DNA of 64,000 bases from Pseudomonadota bacterium (GTDB lineage: Bacteria; Pseudomonadota; Alphaproteobacteria; Micavibrionales; Micavibrionaceae): positions 109,052 through 173,051 of the forward strand of contig JAKQEE010000258.1 of NCBI GenBank assembly GCA_029558635.1, read 5' to 3'. Shown here one piece after another: positions 24,585 through 33,902 of this stretch. Numbering within the stretch: position 1 is the first letter of the stretch; each line of letters opens with the position of its first letter. Under the pieces are notes generated by a model. That model made no database searches, was not told where the DNA came from, and saw only the letters and a list, made by a program, of their open reading frames with translations. The position numbers and the translations under genes were made by a program.

Positions 24585-24613
24585 TATATAGAGGGAAAGC
24601 TTTTATTTGTCCA
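24585..24613 (-). promoter_or_regulatory. sigma70-type promoter of the XRE/EgtD-like pair
   Basis: On the minus strand TGGACA is followed by 17 bases and TATATA, about 45 bases before the regulator ATG. This fits a single promoter for the two-gene unit. Confidence 0.5.
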
Positions 24614-24654
24614 GTAAAAAATATGACAAATATCGCAGGGCAGGAATTCCGCCC

Positions 24655-26691
24655 TTAAGCGGCCAAACCTTCACGGCGGAGCAGGGCTTTCAGGTCAGCA
24701 TCGCGGCCGCGGAAATTGCGATAAAGTACTGCAGGGTGCTCAGATCCGCCTTTTTCAAGGATTTCCGTGCGGTAGCGGTGGGCGGTGTCCTGATTATAAA
24801 GGCCGTTTTCCAGAAACGCTTCGAAAGCGTCGGCTTCCAGAACTTCTGCCCATTTATAGGAATAATATCCTGCAGAATAGCCTCCGGCGAAGATATGGTT
24901 GAAGGAATGGGACGCTGTTCCGCCATATCTAGGGAAAAACTGGCAGTCTTTGAGGACTTCATCCTCGAAGGCCATGATGTCGGTGATGGTTTGCGGGTCG
25001 CGCATATGCCATTCCATATCGAGGATCGAAAAGCTCATTTGCCTTACGCCCGTCCAGCCTTTCATAAAGTTTTTGGCGGCTCGCATTTTTTCGATCAGCT
25101 CGGCTGGAATTTTTTCGTCCGTCTCATAATGCGCGGCGAAGCTGTTCAATGTTTCGGGTTCGTACAACCAGTTTTCCTGTAATTGAGAGGGTAGCTCGAC
25201 AAAATCCCATAACACATTCGTTCCCGTTTGAGACGCATAGGTGCCTTTGGCCAGAAGGCCGTGGGTGGCATGACCCATTTCATGGAAGAGGGTTTCAACT
25301 TCATTAAAGGTCAGCAAAGACGGTTTGTCTTTTGTGGGTTTGGTGAAGTTGCACACAATTGCGACGACGGGGCATTCGACCTTGCCGTGGAAGAGACCTT
25401 GATCGCGGTAGCTGGTCATCCATGCTCCCGGTTTTTTGCCGGTGCGCGGATAAAAATCGGCGTAGAAAGTTCCGATGAATCTTCCGGTTTCCTTATCTGT
25501 TACGTCGTAGGCGGTTACGTCCTTATGCCATGTCGGGAGGTCTTTTGTCTCGGTGAAAACCAGGCCGAAGAGTTTTGAAAAATGATCGAACGTGCCCTTC
25601 AGAACATTGCCCAAAGGGAAATAAGGGCGCAGATCTTCTTCCGAAAAATGATAGAGGCTTTCGCGGAGTTTTTCGGAATAATATCCCACATCCCATGGTT
25701 TCAGATCGTCGATGCCGTCTGTGTCTTTTGCAAATTTTTTGAGGGCATCGAGGTCTTTCAATGCGCCCTCTTTGTATTTCATTTTGAGGTCATTCAAAAA
25801 GTGCATCACCGTCTCCGGCTTTTCAGCCATGCGGCGTTCCAGAACGTAGTGGGCGTGTGTTTCATACCCCAGCAATTTGGCGCGCTGGTTGCGGAGGTTT
25901 ACGATTTTGAAAATATTTTCGGTGTTATCAAATTTATCTTTATAGGCGCGGGTGCTGAACGCTTTCCAGATTTTCTCGCGCAGATCGCGTTTTTTGGAAT
26001 AGGTGAGGAAGGGGCCAAAGCTTGGGTAATCAAGGGTGAACAGCCATTTGTCAGCTTGCCCTTTTTCTTCGGCTTCGTGTTTGGCGCCGTGGATCGCGGT
26101 TTCGGGTAGTCCCGCCAGATCATCTTCATTGTCGATCCACATCTCAAAGGCTTCGGATGATTTGTTGACGTTGTTGGCGTAGGCGGGGCTTAGGGTGGAC
26201 ATGGCTTCGTTGATTTTACGAAGTTCCGCTTTTTTATCATCGTCGAGCAAAGCGCCGCCACGGACGAAGTTTTTATAGGTATCATCAAGCAGCGTTTTTT
26301 GTTCGGTGGTGAGGTTGAGAGAGTCCATCTGGTCGTAGACGGCTTTGACGCGCTTAAACAGGTCGGCGTTTAAAATGATGTCGCTGCCGAAATTGGCTTG
26401 AATGGGGCCGATTTCTTCGGCGAGGGCTTGCAGTCCATCCGTTCCGGCGGCGGTCAATTGGTTGTAGAAAATTCCTGCGGCCACGCCCAGCGTTTCGGCA
26501 GCAGTTTCCAATGCCACAATGGTGTTGTCAAAGGTCGGGGTGTCCGGGTTGGCGATGATTTTGTCAATGTTGGTGTGGGCCTCTTTGATCGCGGCTTCGA
26601 TGGCGGGCTTGTAATGCTCCTCCTTAATCAGGTCGAATTGCGGCGCGTGGTTGCGCAAAGGAGAGAGGGCCAAGAGCGGATTTTGAGACAT
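24655..26691 (-). CDS. dcp: M3 family metallopeptidase (dipeptidyl carboxypeptidase type)
   Basis: Start ATG 26691 (MSQNPLLALSP) is chosen. The track extension runs into the mnmC region and is not peptidase-like. The 678-residue zinc peptidase has FHEMGHATHGLL as the HExxH site and a downstream zinc-ligand region. Its C-terminus GGSEHPAVLYRNFRGRDADLKALLRREGL is typical of Dcp rather than PrlC. It removes dipeptides or cleaves short peptides in the cytoplasm (no signal peptide seen). It is divergent from mnmC with a 48-base gap. Confidence 0.9.
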   Translation of the reverse strand: MSQNPLLALSPLRNHAPQFDLIKEEHYKPAIEAAIKEAHTNIDKIIANPDTPTFDNTIVALETAAETLGVAAGIFYNQLTAAGTDGLQALAEEIGPIQANFGSDIILNADLFKRVKAVYDQMDSLNLTTEQKTLLDDTYKNFVRGGALLDDDKKAELRKINEAMSTLSPAYANNVNKSSEAFEMWIDNEDDLAGLPETAIHGAKHEAEEKGQADKWLFTLDYPSFGPFLTYSKKRDLREKIWKAFSTRAYKDKFDNTENIFKIVNLRNQRAKLLGYETHAHYVLERRMAEKPETVMHFLNDLKMKYKEGALKDLDALKKFAKDTDGIDDLKPWDVGYYSEKLRESLYHFSEEDLRPYFPLGNVLKGTFDHFSKLFGLVFTETKDLPTWHKDVTAYDVTDKETGRFIGTFYADFYPRTGKKPGAWMTSYRDQGLFHGKVECPVVAIVCNFTKPTKDKPSLLTFNEVETLFHEMGHATHGLLAKGTYASQTGTNVLWDFVELPSQLQENWLYEPETLNSFAAHYETDEKIPAELIEKMRAAKNFMKGWTGVRQMSFSILDMEWHMRDPQTITDIMAFEDEVLKDCQFFPRYGGTASHSFNHIFAGGYSAGYYSYKWAEVLEADAFEAFLENGLYNQDTAHRYRTEILEKGGSEHPAVLYRNFRGRDADLKALLRREGLAA

Positions 26692-26739
26692 GCGAATATT
26701 CCTTTTTTTTATTCCAGTTACAATATATGGATTAAAAAA

Positions 26740-28497
26740 ATGGAAACGCCAAGGTCCGAACAGTTTGATGACATATATTTTGCGGTCGAGGATGGTCTCG
26801 CCGAGAGCAAATATGTGTTTTTGGAACAAAATAACCTTCCGGCGGGCTGGGACAGGCGGGGGCGGTTTACCATTTGCGAGACAGGATTCGGGACGGGCCT
26901 TAATTTCCTTCTGACGTGGACGTTGTTTGAAAAAACGGCTAATTCTACCCAACAGCTCACTTATATCTCCTTTGAAAAATATCCGCTGTCCAGAGACGAT
27001 ATTTTAAAATATCTGGGCCATTGGTCTGGGGAATTCGGCGGGCGGCTGGAGCGGCTTGTGGAAATTTATCCGCTCAGGGTCGGCGGGTGGCATAAAATCC
27101 GCGTGTCGGACCGTGTGACGCTTCTCCTTATATTTGACGATGTGAACCGCGCTTTGCCGCAACTCGATTTTCCGGTGGATTGCTGGTTTCTTGATGGGCA
27201 TGCTCCGGCTAAAAATCCCGATATGTGGACGGATGTTCTTTTTGCCAATATGGGGCGACTGTCGCGCGCGCAGGCGCGGGTAGCGACGTTCACGGCGGCG
27301 GGTTTTGTAAGACGCGGACTTGAAGCGGCGGGGTTTCATATTTCCAAGGCCAAGGGGTATGGACGTAAACGGGATATGAGTGTCGGCGTGTTCGCTGGTG
27401 ATGGGCGACAAGATGGTTTGCGTGCTGTTCCTTCGCGTGTTGCGGTTGTCGGTGGTGGAATTGCGGGCACGTCGGTGGCGGCGGCGTTAATGGTGCGCGG
27501 GATTGATCTTGATCTTTATGAGAAAACGGATTTGGCCAGTGGCGGGTCGGGGAATGTGCGCGGGCTTTTTAATCCGCGCTTTACCGCGCAGCTGGGCAAT
27601 GAATCCGATTTCTATTCTTCGGCGTTTGCGAATGCTGTGCGGACGTTTGAAAAAATTCAGGCCGATTCCGATATCGGGTTTTCGCGATGCGGATCGGTGC
27701 ATCTGGTGACAGATGCGGCCAAAGACAAACGGTTTTCAGGGTTTTTGCAGAGCTGGGGATGGCATGAAGATCATGCGCGATACGTGTCGCGTGAGGAAGC
27801 GTCGGCGATTGCGGGGGGGGCGGTTAAACATGACGGAGTGTTTTTGCCCGATGCCGGACTCGTTGCTCCCTTTAAGGTTGTGGGTGCGTTGGCGGCGCAT
27901 GTCAATGTGATCCAAAAAGAGATTTTGTCGCTTGAAGAGCTGCGCGATTATGATGTGGTAGTGTTAGCGGGTGCTGCGGATATATTGAAGTTTCCGCAGG
28001 CTGCGTTTTTGCCGGTTTCCACGGTTCGCGGTCAGGTGAGCATCATTGAAACACCCGCTGCATTTTCGGCTCTTAAAACCAATTTGTGTTATGGTGGGTA
28101 CGCGTCATTACCGTTCGATGGGCAGATGGTGGTCGGGTCGACATTCCAGCCGTGGATAGATGATCTGGTGATCCGCGACGAAGATCACATCGACGTTTTG
28201 CAAAAACTTTCCGATGTTGTGGACGGGTTTGACGGCATAGCCACTGTTACTGGCGCGCGCGCGGCGTTCCGCTGTGCGTCCAAGGACCGTGTACCGGTGA
28301 TTGGGGAAATTGACAGCAATCTTTATGTGTCCGTAGCACATGGTTCGCATGGGCTGATTACATCATTGCTTGGGGCCGAAATGATTGCGGCACAGATGAC
28401 GGGAGAGATCAGTCCTGTGCCGCAAAATGTTGTGCGTTATGTATCGCCGGATCGTTTTAGAACCCTTCAAGCGAGTCGTAGAACATCATCTCGCTGA
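26740..28497 (+). CDS. mnmC: bifunctional tRNA mnm5s2U biosynthesis enzyme MnmC
   Basis: Start ATG 26740 (METPRSEQFDDIYF) is chosen; the track start at 26398 lies inside dcp. The 585-residue protein has an N-terminal methyltransferase domain (FTICETGFGTGLNFLLTW, FLDGHAPAKNPDMW) and, after about residue 230, an FAD oxidoreductase domain with the dinucleotide motif VAVVGGGIAGTSVAAAL. Together they complete the 5-methylaminomethyl-2-thiouridine modification at tRNA wobble uridine. The end overlaps the anti-sigma-like gene by 41 bases. No clear ribosome site is visible. Confidence 0.9.
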   Translation: METPRSEQFDDIYFAVEDGLAESKYVFLEQNNLPAGWDRRGRFTICETGFGTGLNFLLTWTLFEKTANSTQQLTYISFEKYPLSRDDILKYLGHWSGEFGGRLERLVEIYPLRVGGWHKIRVSDRVTLLLIFDDVNRALPQLDFPVDCWFLDGHAPAKNPDMWTDVLFANMGRLSRAQARVATFTAAGFVRRGLEAAGFHISKAKGYGRKRDMSVGVFAGDGRQDGLRAVPSRVAVVGGGIAGTSVAAALMVRGIDLDLYEKTDLASGGSGNVRGLFNPRFTAQLGNESDFYSSAFANAVRTFEKIQADSDIGFSRCGSVHLVTDAAKDKRFSGFLQSWGWHEDHARYVSREEASAIAGGAVKHDGVFLPDAGLVAPFKVVGALAAHVNVIQKEILSLEELRDYDVVVLAGAADILKFPQAAFLPVSTVRGQVSIIETPAAFSALKTNLCYGGYASLPFDGQMVVGSTFQPWIDDLVIRDEDHIDVLQKLSDVVDGFDGIATVTGARAAFRCASKDRVPVIGEIDSNLYVSVAHGSHGLITSLLGAEMIAAQMTGEISPVPQNVVRYVSPDRFRTLQASRRTSSR

Positions 28498-28810
28498 TAT
28501 CATTGGCGTCATCCGAGAAGCTTGAAGCTTGCTCTGTTTGTATGGAGACGGGTGTTGCAAATTGTTTAACTGTATTCTGCGGGAACAGGGTTAGCAACAG
28601 AATGAGGCAAGCCGCTGTTGCCAGTCCTCCCGACCACCAGACTTTGCCCGACATCCATGAAGATTGTCTTTGCGGGTGCATGACCTGTTCACGGGTCAGG
28701 GCTTGATCTATCATCTCGTCCAGTCTCGTTTTGGAGAGGATCGGGACCACTTTTGCGTCCGTGTCCAGAAGATCAAACGGGTCGTTAATTGGATTGGGTT
28801 GCGAGGTCAT
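28457..28810 (-). CDS. putative anti-sigma factor (single-pass membrane protein)
   Basis: A 117-residue protein starting at MTSQPNPI with GGAGAG upstream; ATG 28822 is the alternative. An N-terminal cytoplasmic segment with SKTRLDEMIDQALT is followed by one membrane helix (GGLATAACLILLLTLF) and a short periplasmic tail. It overlaps the end of the ECF sigma gene, the usual place for a cognate anti-sigma factor. No zinc-binding HxxxCxxC motif is present, so it is assigned by position and topology only. Confidence 0.6.
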   Translation of the reverse strand: MTSQPNPINDPFDLLDTDAKVVPILSKTRLDEMIDQALTREQVMHPQRQSSWMSGKVWWSGGLATAACLILLLTLFPQNTVKQFATPVSIQTEQASSFSDDANDISEMMFYDSLEGF

Positions 28811-29357
28811 GTTTCTCTCCATTTATGTTGGCGGGGATCAGGTTTCCCAAGGCTTTCAGGCCGCGTGCGACCAGATGTTCCACCGCCTTTTCCGTTGTCT
28901 TCATGCTGTTGGCAACGTCACGGCGGCTATTATCGTAAAAGTACGTCAGCAAGATCGCTTCCTTCTGGCGGTCCGGCAAGCGTTCCACTGCCTGCAACAG
29001 CAGGGAGCGGTATTCGTTTGTGAGTACCGTTGCACTCGCCGTTTCGGGGATGCTCAGATGCTCGGGGATCTCGTCATTCCTGTTTTTGCGGGCGCGGTGA
29101 ATATCCATGCATGCATTATAAGTCAGGCGCGAGACCCAGGCCTGAACCGATCCTCCCGGTTGCCATTTCGGGGCGAATTGCCAGAGTTTAATCATAACAT
29201 CTTGCGAGACGTCTTCGGCCGCCGCGCGGTCGCCCGAAAGCAAGCGGAAGGCAAGGGCAAAGACCTTCTGGCCCAAAGCTTCGGCGAGCTTGCGGAAGGC
29301 GATTTGATCGCCCTCCGCGCTACGCATCAGATACTCAGTCAACAGATGGTTATCCAT
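28785..29357 (-). CDS. ECF-type RNA polymerase sigma factor
   Basis: A 190-residue protein with sigma region 2 (FRLLSGDRAAAEDVSQDVMIKLWQF, typical of ECF factors) and region 4 (LPDRQKEAILLTYFYDNSRRDVANSMKTTEKAVEHLVARGLKAL). No region 1 or 3 is present, as in ECF sigma factors. It lies between an EF-hand protein gene upstream and a membrane protein gene downstream that overlaps its end by 26 bases. It probably directs an envelope stress response and its own operon. Confidence 0.9.
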   Translation of the reverse strand: MDNHLLTEYLMRSAEGDQIAFRKLAEALGQKVFALAFRLLSGDRAAAEDVSQDVMIKLWQFAPKWQPGGSVQAWVSRLTYNACMDIHRARKNRNDEIPEHLSIPETASATVLTNEYRSLLLQAVERLPDRQKEAILLTYFYDNSRRDVANSMKTTEKAVEHLVARGLKALGNLIPANINGEKHDLATQSN

Positions 29358-29374
29358 TCTGTGTCCTTTTGTGG

Positions 29375-29878
29375 TTAGTCGTCACGACCGGAGTCATTGG
29401 CAGAGTCATCGGAAAAGCGTTCCCGACCGCTGCCGTCTTTTTTACCGTATTTTTCACGCATTTCTTCGCGTCTTTCTTTCACGTTTTTCATGCGGTCCTT
29501 GAATTTGGCGCGCATTTCCTGATGAGCGGCGCGCATTTCATCCCGCGAAAGTTTACTGTCGCCGTCTTTATCGGCTTTGGCAAACATATCATCCAGACGG
29601 ACTTTATGGGCTTCGAGCATTTCGTCCTTGGTCAGGAAGCCGTCGCCGTCTTTATCGGCTTTGGCAAACATTTCCGCACCGCGCTTGTCGCCATCAGGGC
29701 CACCTTTGCCACGAGGGCCATCGCCAAACCCACGGGAGTCATCGTCCGATTTCATCGGGCGTTCGTCTCCCATTGGAGGAGGTGTGTCGTCGTCACCATC
29801 ACGGGCCATAGCCGGAAAACCGGAGGTCAGCAAGATTGCCAAAGCCGAGAAGGCCAGTAATTTTTCTTTGTTGGTCAT
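29375..29878 (-). CDS. secreted EF-hand protein
   Basis: A 167-residue protein with a signal peptide (LAFSALAILLTSGFPAMA) and two EF-hand calcium loops in FAKADKDGDGFLTKDEM and FAKADKDGDSKLSRDEM (DxDxDG pattern). A charged Lys/Arg/Glu-rich helix and an acidic tail follow. The two loops share an exact 30-base DNA repeat. It is the first gene of the cassette with the ECF sigma and the membrane protein, so it may be a periplasmic calcium sensor or a target of that system. Confidence 0.8.
   Translation of the reverse strand: MTNKEKLLAFSALAILLTSGFPAMARDGDDDTPPPMGDERPMKSDDDSRGFGDGPRGKGGPDGDKRGAEMFAKADKDGDGFLTKDEMLEAHKVRLDDMFAKADKDGDSKLSRDEMRAAHQEMRAKFKDRMKNVKERREEMREKYGKKDGSGRERFSDDSANDSGRDD
29558..29587 (+). 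repeat. 30-bp direct repeat, copy 1 (EF-hand loop)
   Basis: This 30-base stretch is identical to 29642-29671. It encodes the MFAKADKDGD part of the second EF-hand. The spacing of 84 bases (28 codons) keeps the frame, so it looks like a recent internal duplication or gene conversion. Confidence 0.85.
29642..29671 (+). repeat. 30-bp direct repeat, copy 2 (EF-hand loop)
   Basis: This exact copy of 29558-29587 encodes the same residues of the first EF-hand in the minus-strand gene. Confidence 0.85.
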
Positions 29879-30017
29879 TTTGTCCTCTTATCGTGTGTTG
29901 TCGAGTTATTTGAATTCCGTGTCGAGAGTATAACGGAGCTTGCTAGAGAGTCCCCCCGTTATTGCGAATATTTATTTACCGTAATGCAAAATCCTGTGAA
30001 AACAAGGGGTTAATCAA

Positions 30018-30046
30018 TTGGCAAGGCCCTACTTTCTGGTTATGAT
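30018..30046 (+). promoter_or_regulatory. promoter of the sdh operon
   Basis: TTGGCA, 17 bases, then TATGAT, about 30 bases before the sdhC ATG. It is the best sigma70-like match in the 198-base gap between the EF-hand gene and sdhC. Confidence 0.65.
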
Positions 30047-30076
30047 CTTGGCAAATTTACCCTAAGGAATCCGAAT

Positions 30077-30469
30077 ATGGCCTCTTCTCTTCCTCCCCGT
30101 CCTTTGTCCCCTCATTTGCAGATCTGGCGCTGGACCATGAATATGGCCTTGTCGATCTTCCACCGTGTCAGCGGCGTGGGGCTTTCCGTTGGGACGCTGA
30201 TGTTGGTGTGGATGCTGGTGGCCGCGGCGACTGATGAAGAGTCTTATAAATGTTTTCTGGATTTTGCGACGTCGTGGGTCGGGCAGGTCTGTCTGTTCGG
30301 GTGGACGGCGGCTCTTTACTACCATTTATGTTCCGGTGTTCGCCATCTGATTATGGATACAGGCGCGATGATTACCATTCCCGCCACGCAAAAGGCCGGA
30401 TTTGTGATTTTTGTGGTTTCCATTGCACTGACGCTCTCGACATGGGGCTGTCTCAAATATTTTTATTAG
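30077..30469 (+). CDS. sdhC: succinate dehydrogenase cytochrome b556 subunit
   Basis: A 130-residue protein with RPLSPHLQIWRWTMNMALSIFHRVSG, the SdhC signature with the Ser/His region near the quinone and haem site, then three membrane helices. The haem-ligand type motif HLCSGVRHLIMD is present. It anchors the SdhAB catalytic pair to the inner membrane and carries electrons to ubiquinone. sdhD follows after 9 bases. Confidence 0.95.
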   Translation: MASSLPPRPLSPHLQIWRWTMNMALSIFHRVSGVGLSVGTLMLVWMLVAAATDEESYKCFLDFATSWVGQVCLFGWTAALYYHLCSGVRHLIMDTGAMITIPATQKAGFVIFVVSIALTLSTWGCLKYFY

Positions 30470-30478
30470 GAGAGTTTT

Positions 30479-30886
30479 ATGACCCAGCAGAAATACAAAT
30501 GGAACGATACGCCGTTCAAGGGGCCGATGGCGCGGGCTCGTGGTCTCGGCTCGGCGCATGACGGGCTGCATCACTGGAAGGCTCAAAAACTTACGGCGGT
30601 TGCCAATATTCCGCTCGTACTGTGGGGCGTGTGGTCGGCGATGACGCTCGCTGCGACGGGGGCTTCGATTGAAACGGTGTATGGATTTTTTCATCAGCCG
30701 GTGAATGCCATTCTGATGATCCTGTTTATTGTTTCGGTGTTCTACCACATGGCGCTGGGGCTTCAGGTGGTGATCGAGGATTACGTGCATTCGTGTAAAA
30801 AGCCGATGTTGTTGATGTTGGTGAAATTGGGAACGACGGCTTTGGCTTTGGCTTCGATATTCTCTGTCCTAAAAATCGCGTTATAG
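30479..30886 (+). CDS. sdhD: succinate dehydrogenase hydrophobic membrane anchor subunit
   Basis: A 135-residue protein with three membrane helices. GSAHDGLHHWKAQKLTAVANIPLVLW is typical of alphaproteobacterial SdhD, and the haem/quinone-region YHMALGLQVVIEDYVHS follows. An AGGAG is just upstream. It works with SdhC. The next gene is an unexpected solute-binding protein rather than sdhA. Confidence 0.93.
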   Translation: MTQQKYKWNDTPFKGPMARARGLGSAHDGLHHWKAQKLTAVANIPLVLWGVWSAMTLAATGASIETVYGFFHQPVNAILMILFIVSVFYHMALGLQVVIEDYVHSCKKPMLLMLVKLGTTALALASIFSVLKIAL

Positions 30887-30901
30887 GTTCGTGGGTTCAG
30901 T

Positions 30902-31714
30902 ATGCGTTTTGTTGCTTTTCTTGTTGCCTTGATGTTGGCTGTTCCGGCGTTTGCGGAAGGAAGCGGCGAGCCTGCGTATACCCAAGTTGTCGCTTCGGGT
31001 GTTATCCGGTGCGGGTACGGGATTTCGCCGCCTGCGCTGGTGATGGATGTCAACACGAAACAACTCTCTGGCCTCGATTACGATATTTGGACCGAGGTCG
31101 GCAAGGAATTGGGCCTCAAAATCGAGTGGACCGAAGAGGCGGGATGGGGCAATTTTATCGAAGGGCTGCGCACGGGCCGCTATGATGCGTTTTGTTCCGA
31201 ACTGTGGCCCGATCCTGCACGGTCGAAGTTTCTGTCGTTGACTAACCCAGTGGTGTTTTCCTTTCTTGATGCTTATGCGCGGGTTGATGATCATCGTTTC
31301 GATGGCGATTTATCCAAAGTCAATGATCCTTTGGTCAAGGTTCCGGCGATTGAGGGTGATATTTCTTATAGTCTGATGCAGAATGCTTTTCCAAAGGCCG
31401 GCATAGATGCGTTGGGCCAGACGGGGACTGTGTCGGATATGTTTCTCTCGGTTCTCGCCAAAAAATCGGATGTGATTTTTCTGGATCAAGCCATGGTGGG
31501 TGAGTTGACAAAAAATAACCCGGGCATGATCCGCAAGGTCGAGAATGTGCCGCATGCCTTTACATTTGCGTCCTATTACGGGGTGCGGGCGGGGGAGTAT
31601 CAATTGCGCGATATGATTAACCTTGCGCTGCGCACCATGAAAAATGACGGGCGTCTTGAAAAACTCGCGAAGAAATATTCGGAGAGTTATGAGACTCCAA
31701 AAAAGGATTTTTAA
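30902..31714 (+). CDS. periplasmic solute-binding protein (family 3) within the sdh operon
   Basis: A 270-residue protein with a signal peptide ending PAFA and the family 3 fold of amino-acid binding proteins: [57 protein letters not shown]. It resembles the binding protein at 40310-41152 in many positions (IRCGY, SGxxYD, GRYDA, DDxRFD), so the two are paralogues. It sits 15 bases after sdhD and 13 before sdhA on the same strand, so it is probably co-transcribed. Its ligand is unknown; a dicarboxylate or amino acid would fit the context but is a guess. Confidence 0.8.
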   Translation: MRFVAFLVALMLAVPAFAEGSGEPAYTQVVASGVIRCGYGISPPALVMDVNTKQLSGLDYDIWTEVGKELGLKIEWTEEAGWGNFIEGLRTGRYDAFCSELWPDPARSKFLSLTNPVVFSFLDAYARVDDHRFDGDLSKVNDPLVKVPAIEGDISYSLMQNAFPKAGIDALGQTGTVSDMFLSVLAKKSDVIFLDQAMVGELTKNNPGMIRKVENVPHAFTFASYYGVRAGEYQLRDMINLALRTMKNDGRLEKLAKKYSESYETPKKDF

Positions 31715-31727
31715 GAAGGAAATCGAA

Positions 31728-33512
31728 ATGACTTATGACGTAATTACCCATGAATATGATGTTGTTGTGGTGGGCGGCGGCGGGGCCGGATTGCGGGCCG
31801 CGATGGGGATGGCTGAAAAGGGCCTCAAGGTTGCGTGTTTGTCCAAAGTTTTTCCGACACGCTCGCATACGGTTGCGGCGCAAGGCGGGATTTCTGCGGC
31901 GCTTGGCAATATGGGCGAAGATGACTGGCGTTTTCACATGTATGACACGGTCAAGGGATCGGACTGGCTCGGGGATCAGGATGCGATCGAGTATATGTGC
32001 CGCGAAGCCATTCCGGCGATTATCGAACTGGAGCATTTCGGCGTACCGTTCTCGCGCACAGCCGAAGGTAAAATCTATCAACGTGCGTTCGGCGGTATGA
32101 CGACCCATTACGGGCAAGGCACGGCGCAGCGTACTTGTGCGGCAGCCGACCGGACGGGGCATGCGATTTTGCATACGCTTTATACGCAGGCTTTGAAATA
32201 CAAGGCTGAGTTTTTTATCGAATTTATCGCGCTGGATTTGTTGATGGATGATGAAGGTGCTTGTGTCGGGGTGGTGGCGTGGAATCTCAATGACGGGACG
32301 ATCCATGTGTTCCGCGGGCATCAGACGGTGCTCGCCACGGGTGGATATGGTCGCGCCTATTTCTCTTGTACGTCCGCGCATACTTGCACGGGGGACGGGA
32401 ATGCGATGGTGCTGCGGGCCGGATTGTCTTTGCAGGATATGGAATTTGTCCAGTTCCACCCGACGGGGATTTACGGGGCCGGATGTCTGATTACCGAAGG
32501 GGTGCGCGGCGAAGGCGGGTATTTGACCAACTCCGAAGGCGAGCGGTTTATGCTGCGTTATGCGCCGTCGGCAAAAGATCTGGCGTCGCGTGATGTGGTG
32601 TCACGATCGATGACGATTGAAATTCGCGAAGGGCGCGGTGTCGGCCCGCATAAGGATCATATCCATCTTCACCTTGAACATCTGGACCCCGATATCATTC
32701 ATTCGCGTTTGCCGGGAATTGCCGAAACCGCCAAGATTTTTGCAGGTGTCGATGTGACCAAGGAACCGATTCCGGTTCTGCCGACCGTTCACTACAATAT
32801 GGGCGGCATTCCCACCAACTGGCGCACTGAGGTTGTCGCGCCGACTGCTGACGATCCGAACTGTGTGGTGAAGGGTTTGATGGCAATTGGCGAAGCCGCT
32901 TGTGTGTCCGTTCACGGGGCGAACCGCTTGGGGTCGAACTCTCTTCTCGATTTGGTTGTGTTCGGACGGGCGGCAGCGATTCGTGCGGGCGAAACTGTGG
33001 TGGCAGGGGCCAAGCACCGCAAGACGCCGCAGGCCAGTTTGGATAAGGCTTTGGCGCGTTTCGATGCGTACCGTAATGCCAATGGGTCAACCTCGACGTC
33101 GGATATTCGCAATAAAATGCAACGCACGATGCAAAACCATGCGGCAGTGTTCCGTACTGGCGAATCTTTGTCTGAAGGTTGCAAGGAAATTTCCAAAGTC
33201 TTTGATATGAAGAAGGATGTGAGAGTTGCTGACCGGTCGCTGGTGTTTAATACCGATCTGGTTGAAACGCTGGAACTCGACAATCTTCTGTCTCAGGCCG
33301 TGGCCACAATGTATTCCGCCGTCAACCGTGAGGAAAGCCGTGGGGCGCACGCACGGGAAGATTTTGCGGACCGTGACGATGAACAATGGATGAAGCATAC
33401 GGCCATCTGGGTCGATGAGGCGGGCAAGACCAAAATCGGATACCGTCCGGTGATTATGAAGACTTTGACGGATGAGGTTGAGGTTGTTCCGCCGAAAAAA
33501 CGGGTTTATTAG
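31728..33512 (+). CDS. sdhA: succinate dehydrogenase flavoprotein subunit
   Basis: Start ATG 31728 ([12 protein letters not shown]) with AAGAAGGA upstream; the track's upstream residues overlap the binding-protein gene. The 594-residue protein has the FAD-binding [15 protein letters not shown], the covalent-FAD histidine region [17 protein letters not shown], and the active-site [23 protein letters not shown] and [18 protein letters not shown]. It oxidises succinate to fumarate in the TCA cycle and respiratory chain. Confidence 0.97.
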   Translation: MTYDVITHEYDVVVVGGGGAGLRAAMGMAEKGLKVACLSKVFPTRSHTVAAQGGISAALGNMGEDDWRFHMYDTVKGSDWLGDQDAIEYMCREAIPAIIELEHFGVPFSRTAEGKIYQRAFGGMTTHYGQGTAQRTCAAADRTGHAILHTLYTQALKYKAEFFIEFIALDLLMDDEGACVGVVAWNLNDGTIHVFRGHQTVLATGGYGRAYFSCTSAHTCTGDGNAMVLRAGLSLQDMEFVQFHPTGIYGAGCLITEGVRGEGGYLTNSEGERFMLRYAPSAKDLASRDVVSRSMTIEIREGRGVGPHKDHIHLHLEHLDPDIIHSRLPGIAETAKIFAGVDVTKEPIPVLPTVHYNMGGIPTNWRTEVVAPTADDPNCVVKGLMAIGEAACVSVHGANRLGSNSLLDLVVFGRAAAIRAGETVVAGAKHRKTPQASLDKALARFDAYRNANGSTSTSDIRNKMQRTMQNHAAVFRTGESLSEGCKEISKVFDMKKDVRVADRSLVFNTDLVETLELDNLLSQAVATMYSAVNREESRGAHAREDFADRDDEQWMKHTAIWVDEAGKTKIGYRPVIMKTLTDEVEVVPPKKRVY

Positions 33513-33530
33513 GTTCGTTCGTGTCAAGGT

Positions 33531-33863
33531 ATGAATGTGCCGGAAACGATTGATTCTTTTGTCTCCCAGTCCAAACAGAAATTTCCGAGCTTGGCTGCTG
33601 ACTTGGATGATCTGGCCGAGACCCTGCGGTCTATGGATATCGCCTCCAAGGTATCGGAGCCCGTTCTGGTGTCCATGTTGGAGAAAGCTCTTCAAAGAAG
33701 CATAAAGTCCAGTAATCCCAAGATCAAGTTTCGCGAGATGACCAAAGCCATATCTGCCGTTAAACCCAGAGTGGATCGAGCGTTTGGGTTTATGTCATTT
33801 GTTAAAATAACTTTTTTCGGGATTTTTATGTTGGCCGTTTATCTATACCTGACTGTTGGTTAG
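33531..33863 (+). CDS. small hypothetical protein with C-terminal membrane helix
   Basis: A 110-residue protein, helical and charged for its first 80 residues and ending with one membrane helix (VKITFFGIFMLAVYLYLTVG) at the extreme C-terminus, a tail-anchored topology. No family is recognised. It is 18 bases after sdhA on the same strand, so it is probably in the operon, and it could help SDH assembly. It is convergent with the aldo/keto reductase gene. Confidence 0.6.
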   Translation: MNVPETIDSFVSQSKQKFPSLAADLDDLAETLRSMDIASKVSEPVLVSMLEKALQRSIKSSNPKIKFREMTKAISAVKPRVDRAFGFMSFVKITFFGIFMLAVYLYLTVG

Positions 33864-33902
33864 GCCGGCTGTTTCGTTGCCGCCCATTCGGGGGATTCTG
33901 AT

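Noticed and set aside
26398-26739. 114-residue 5' extension of the mnmC frame in the ORF track
   Set aside because: It overlaps the dcp coding region and is not MnmC-like. The family start matches ATG 26740.
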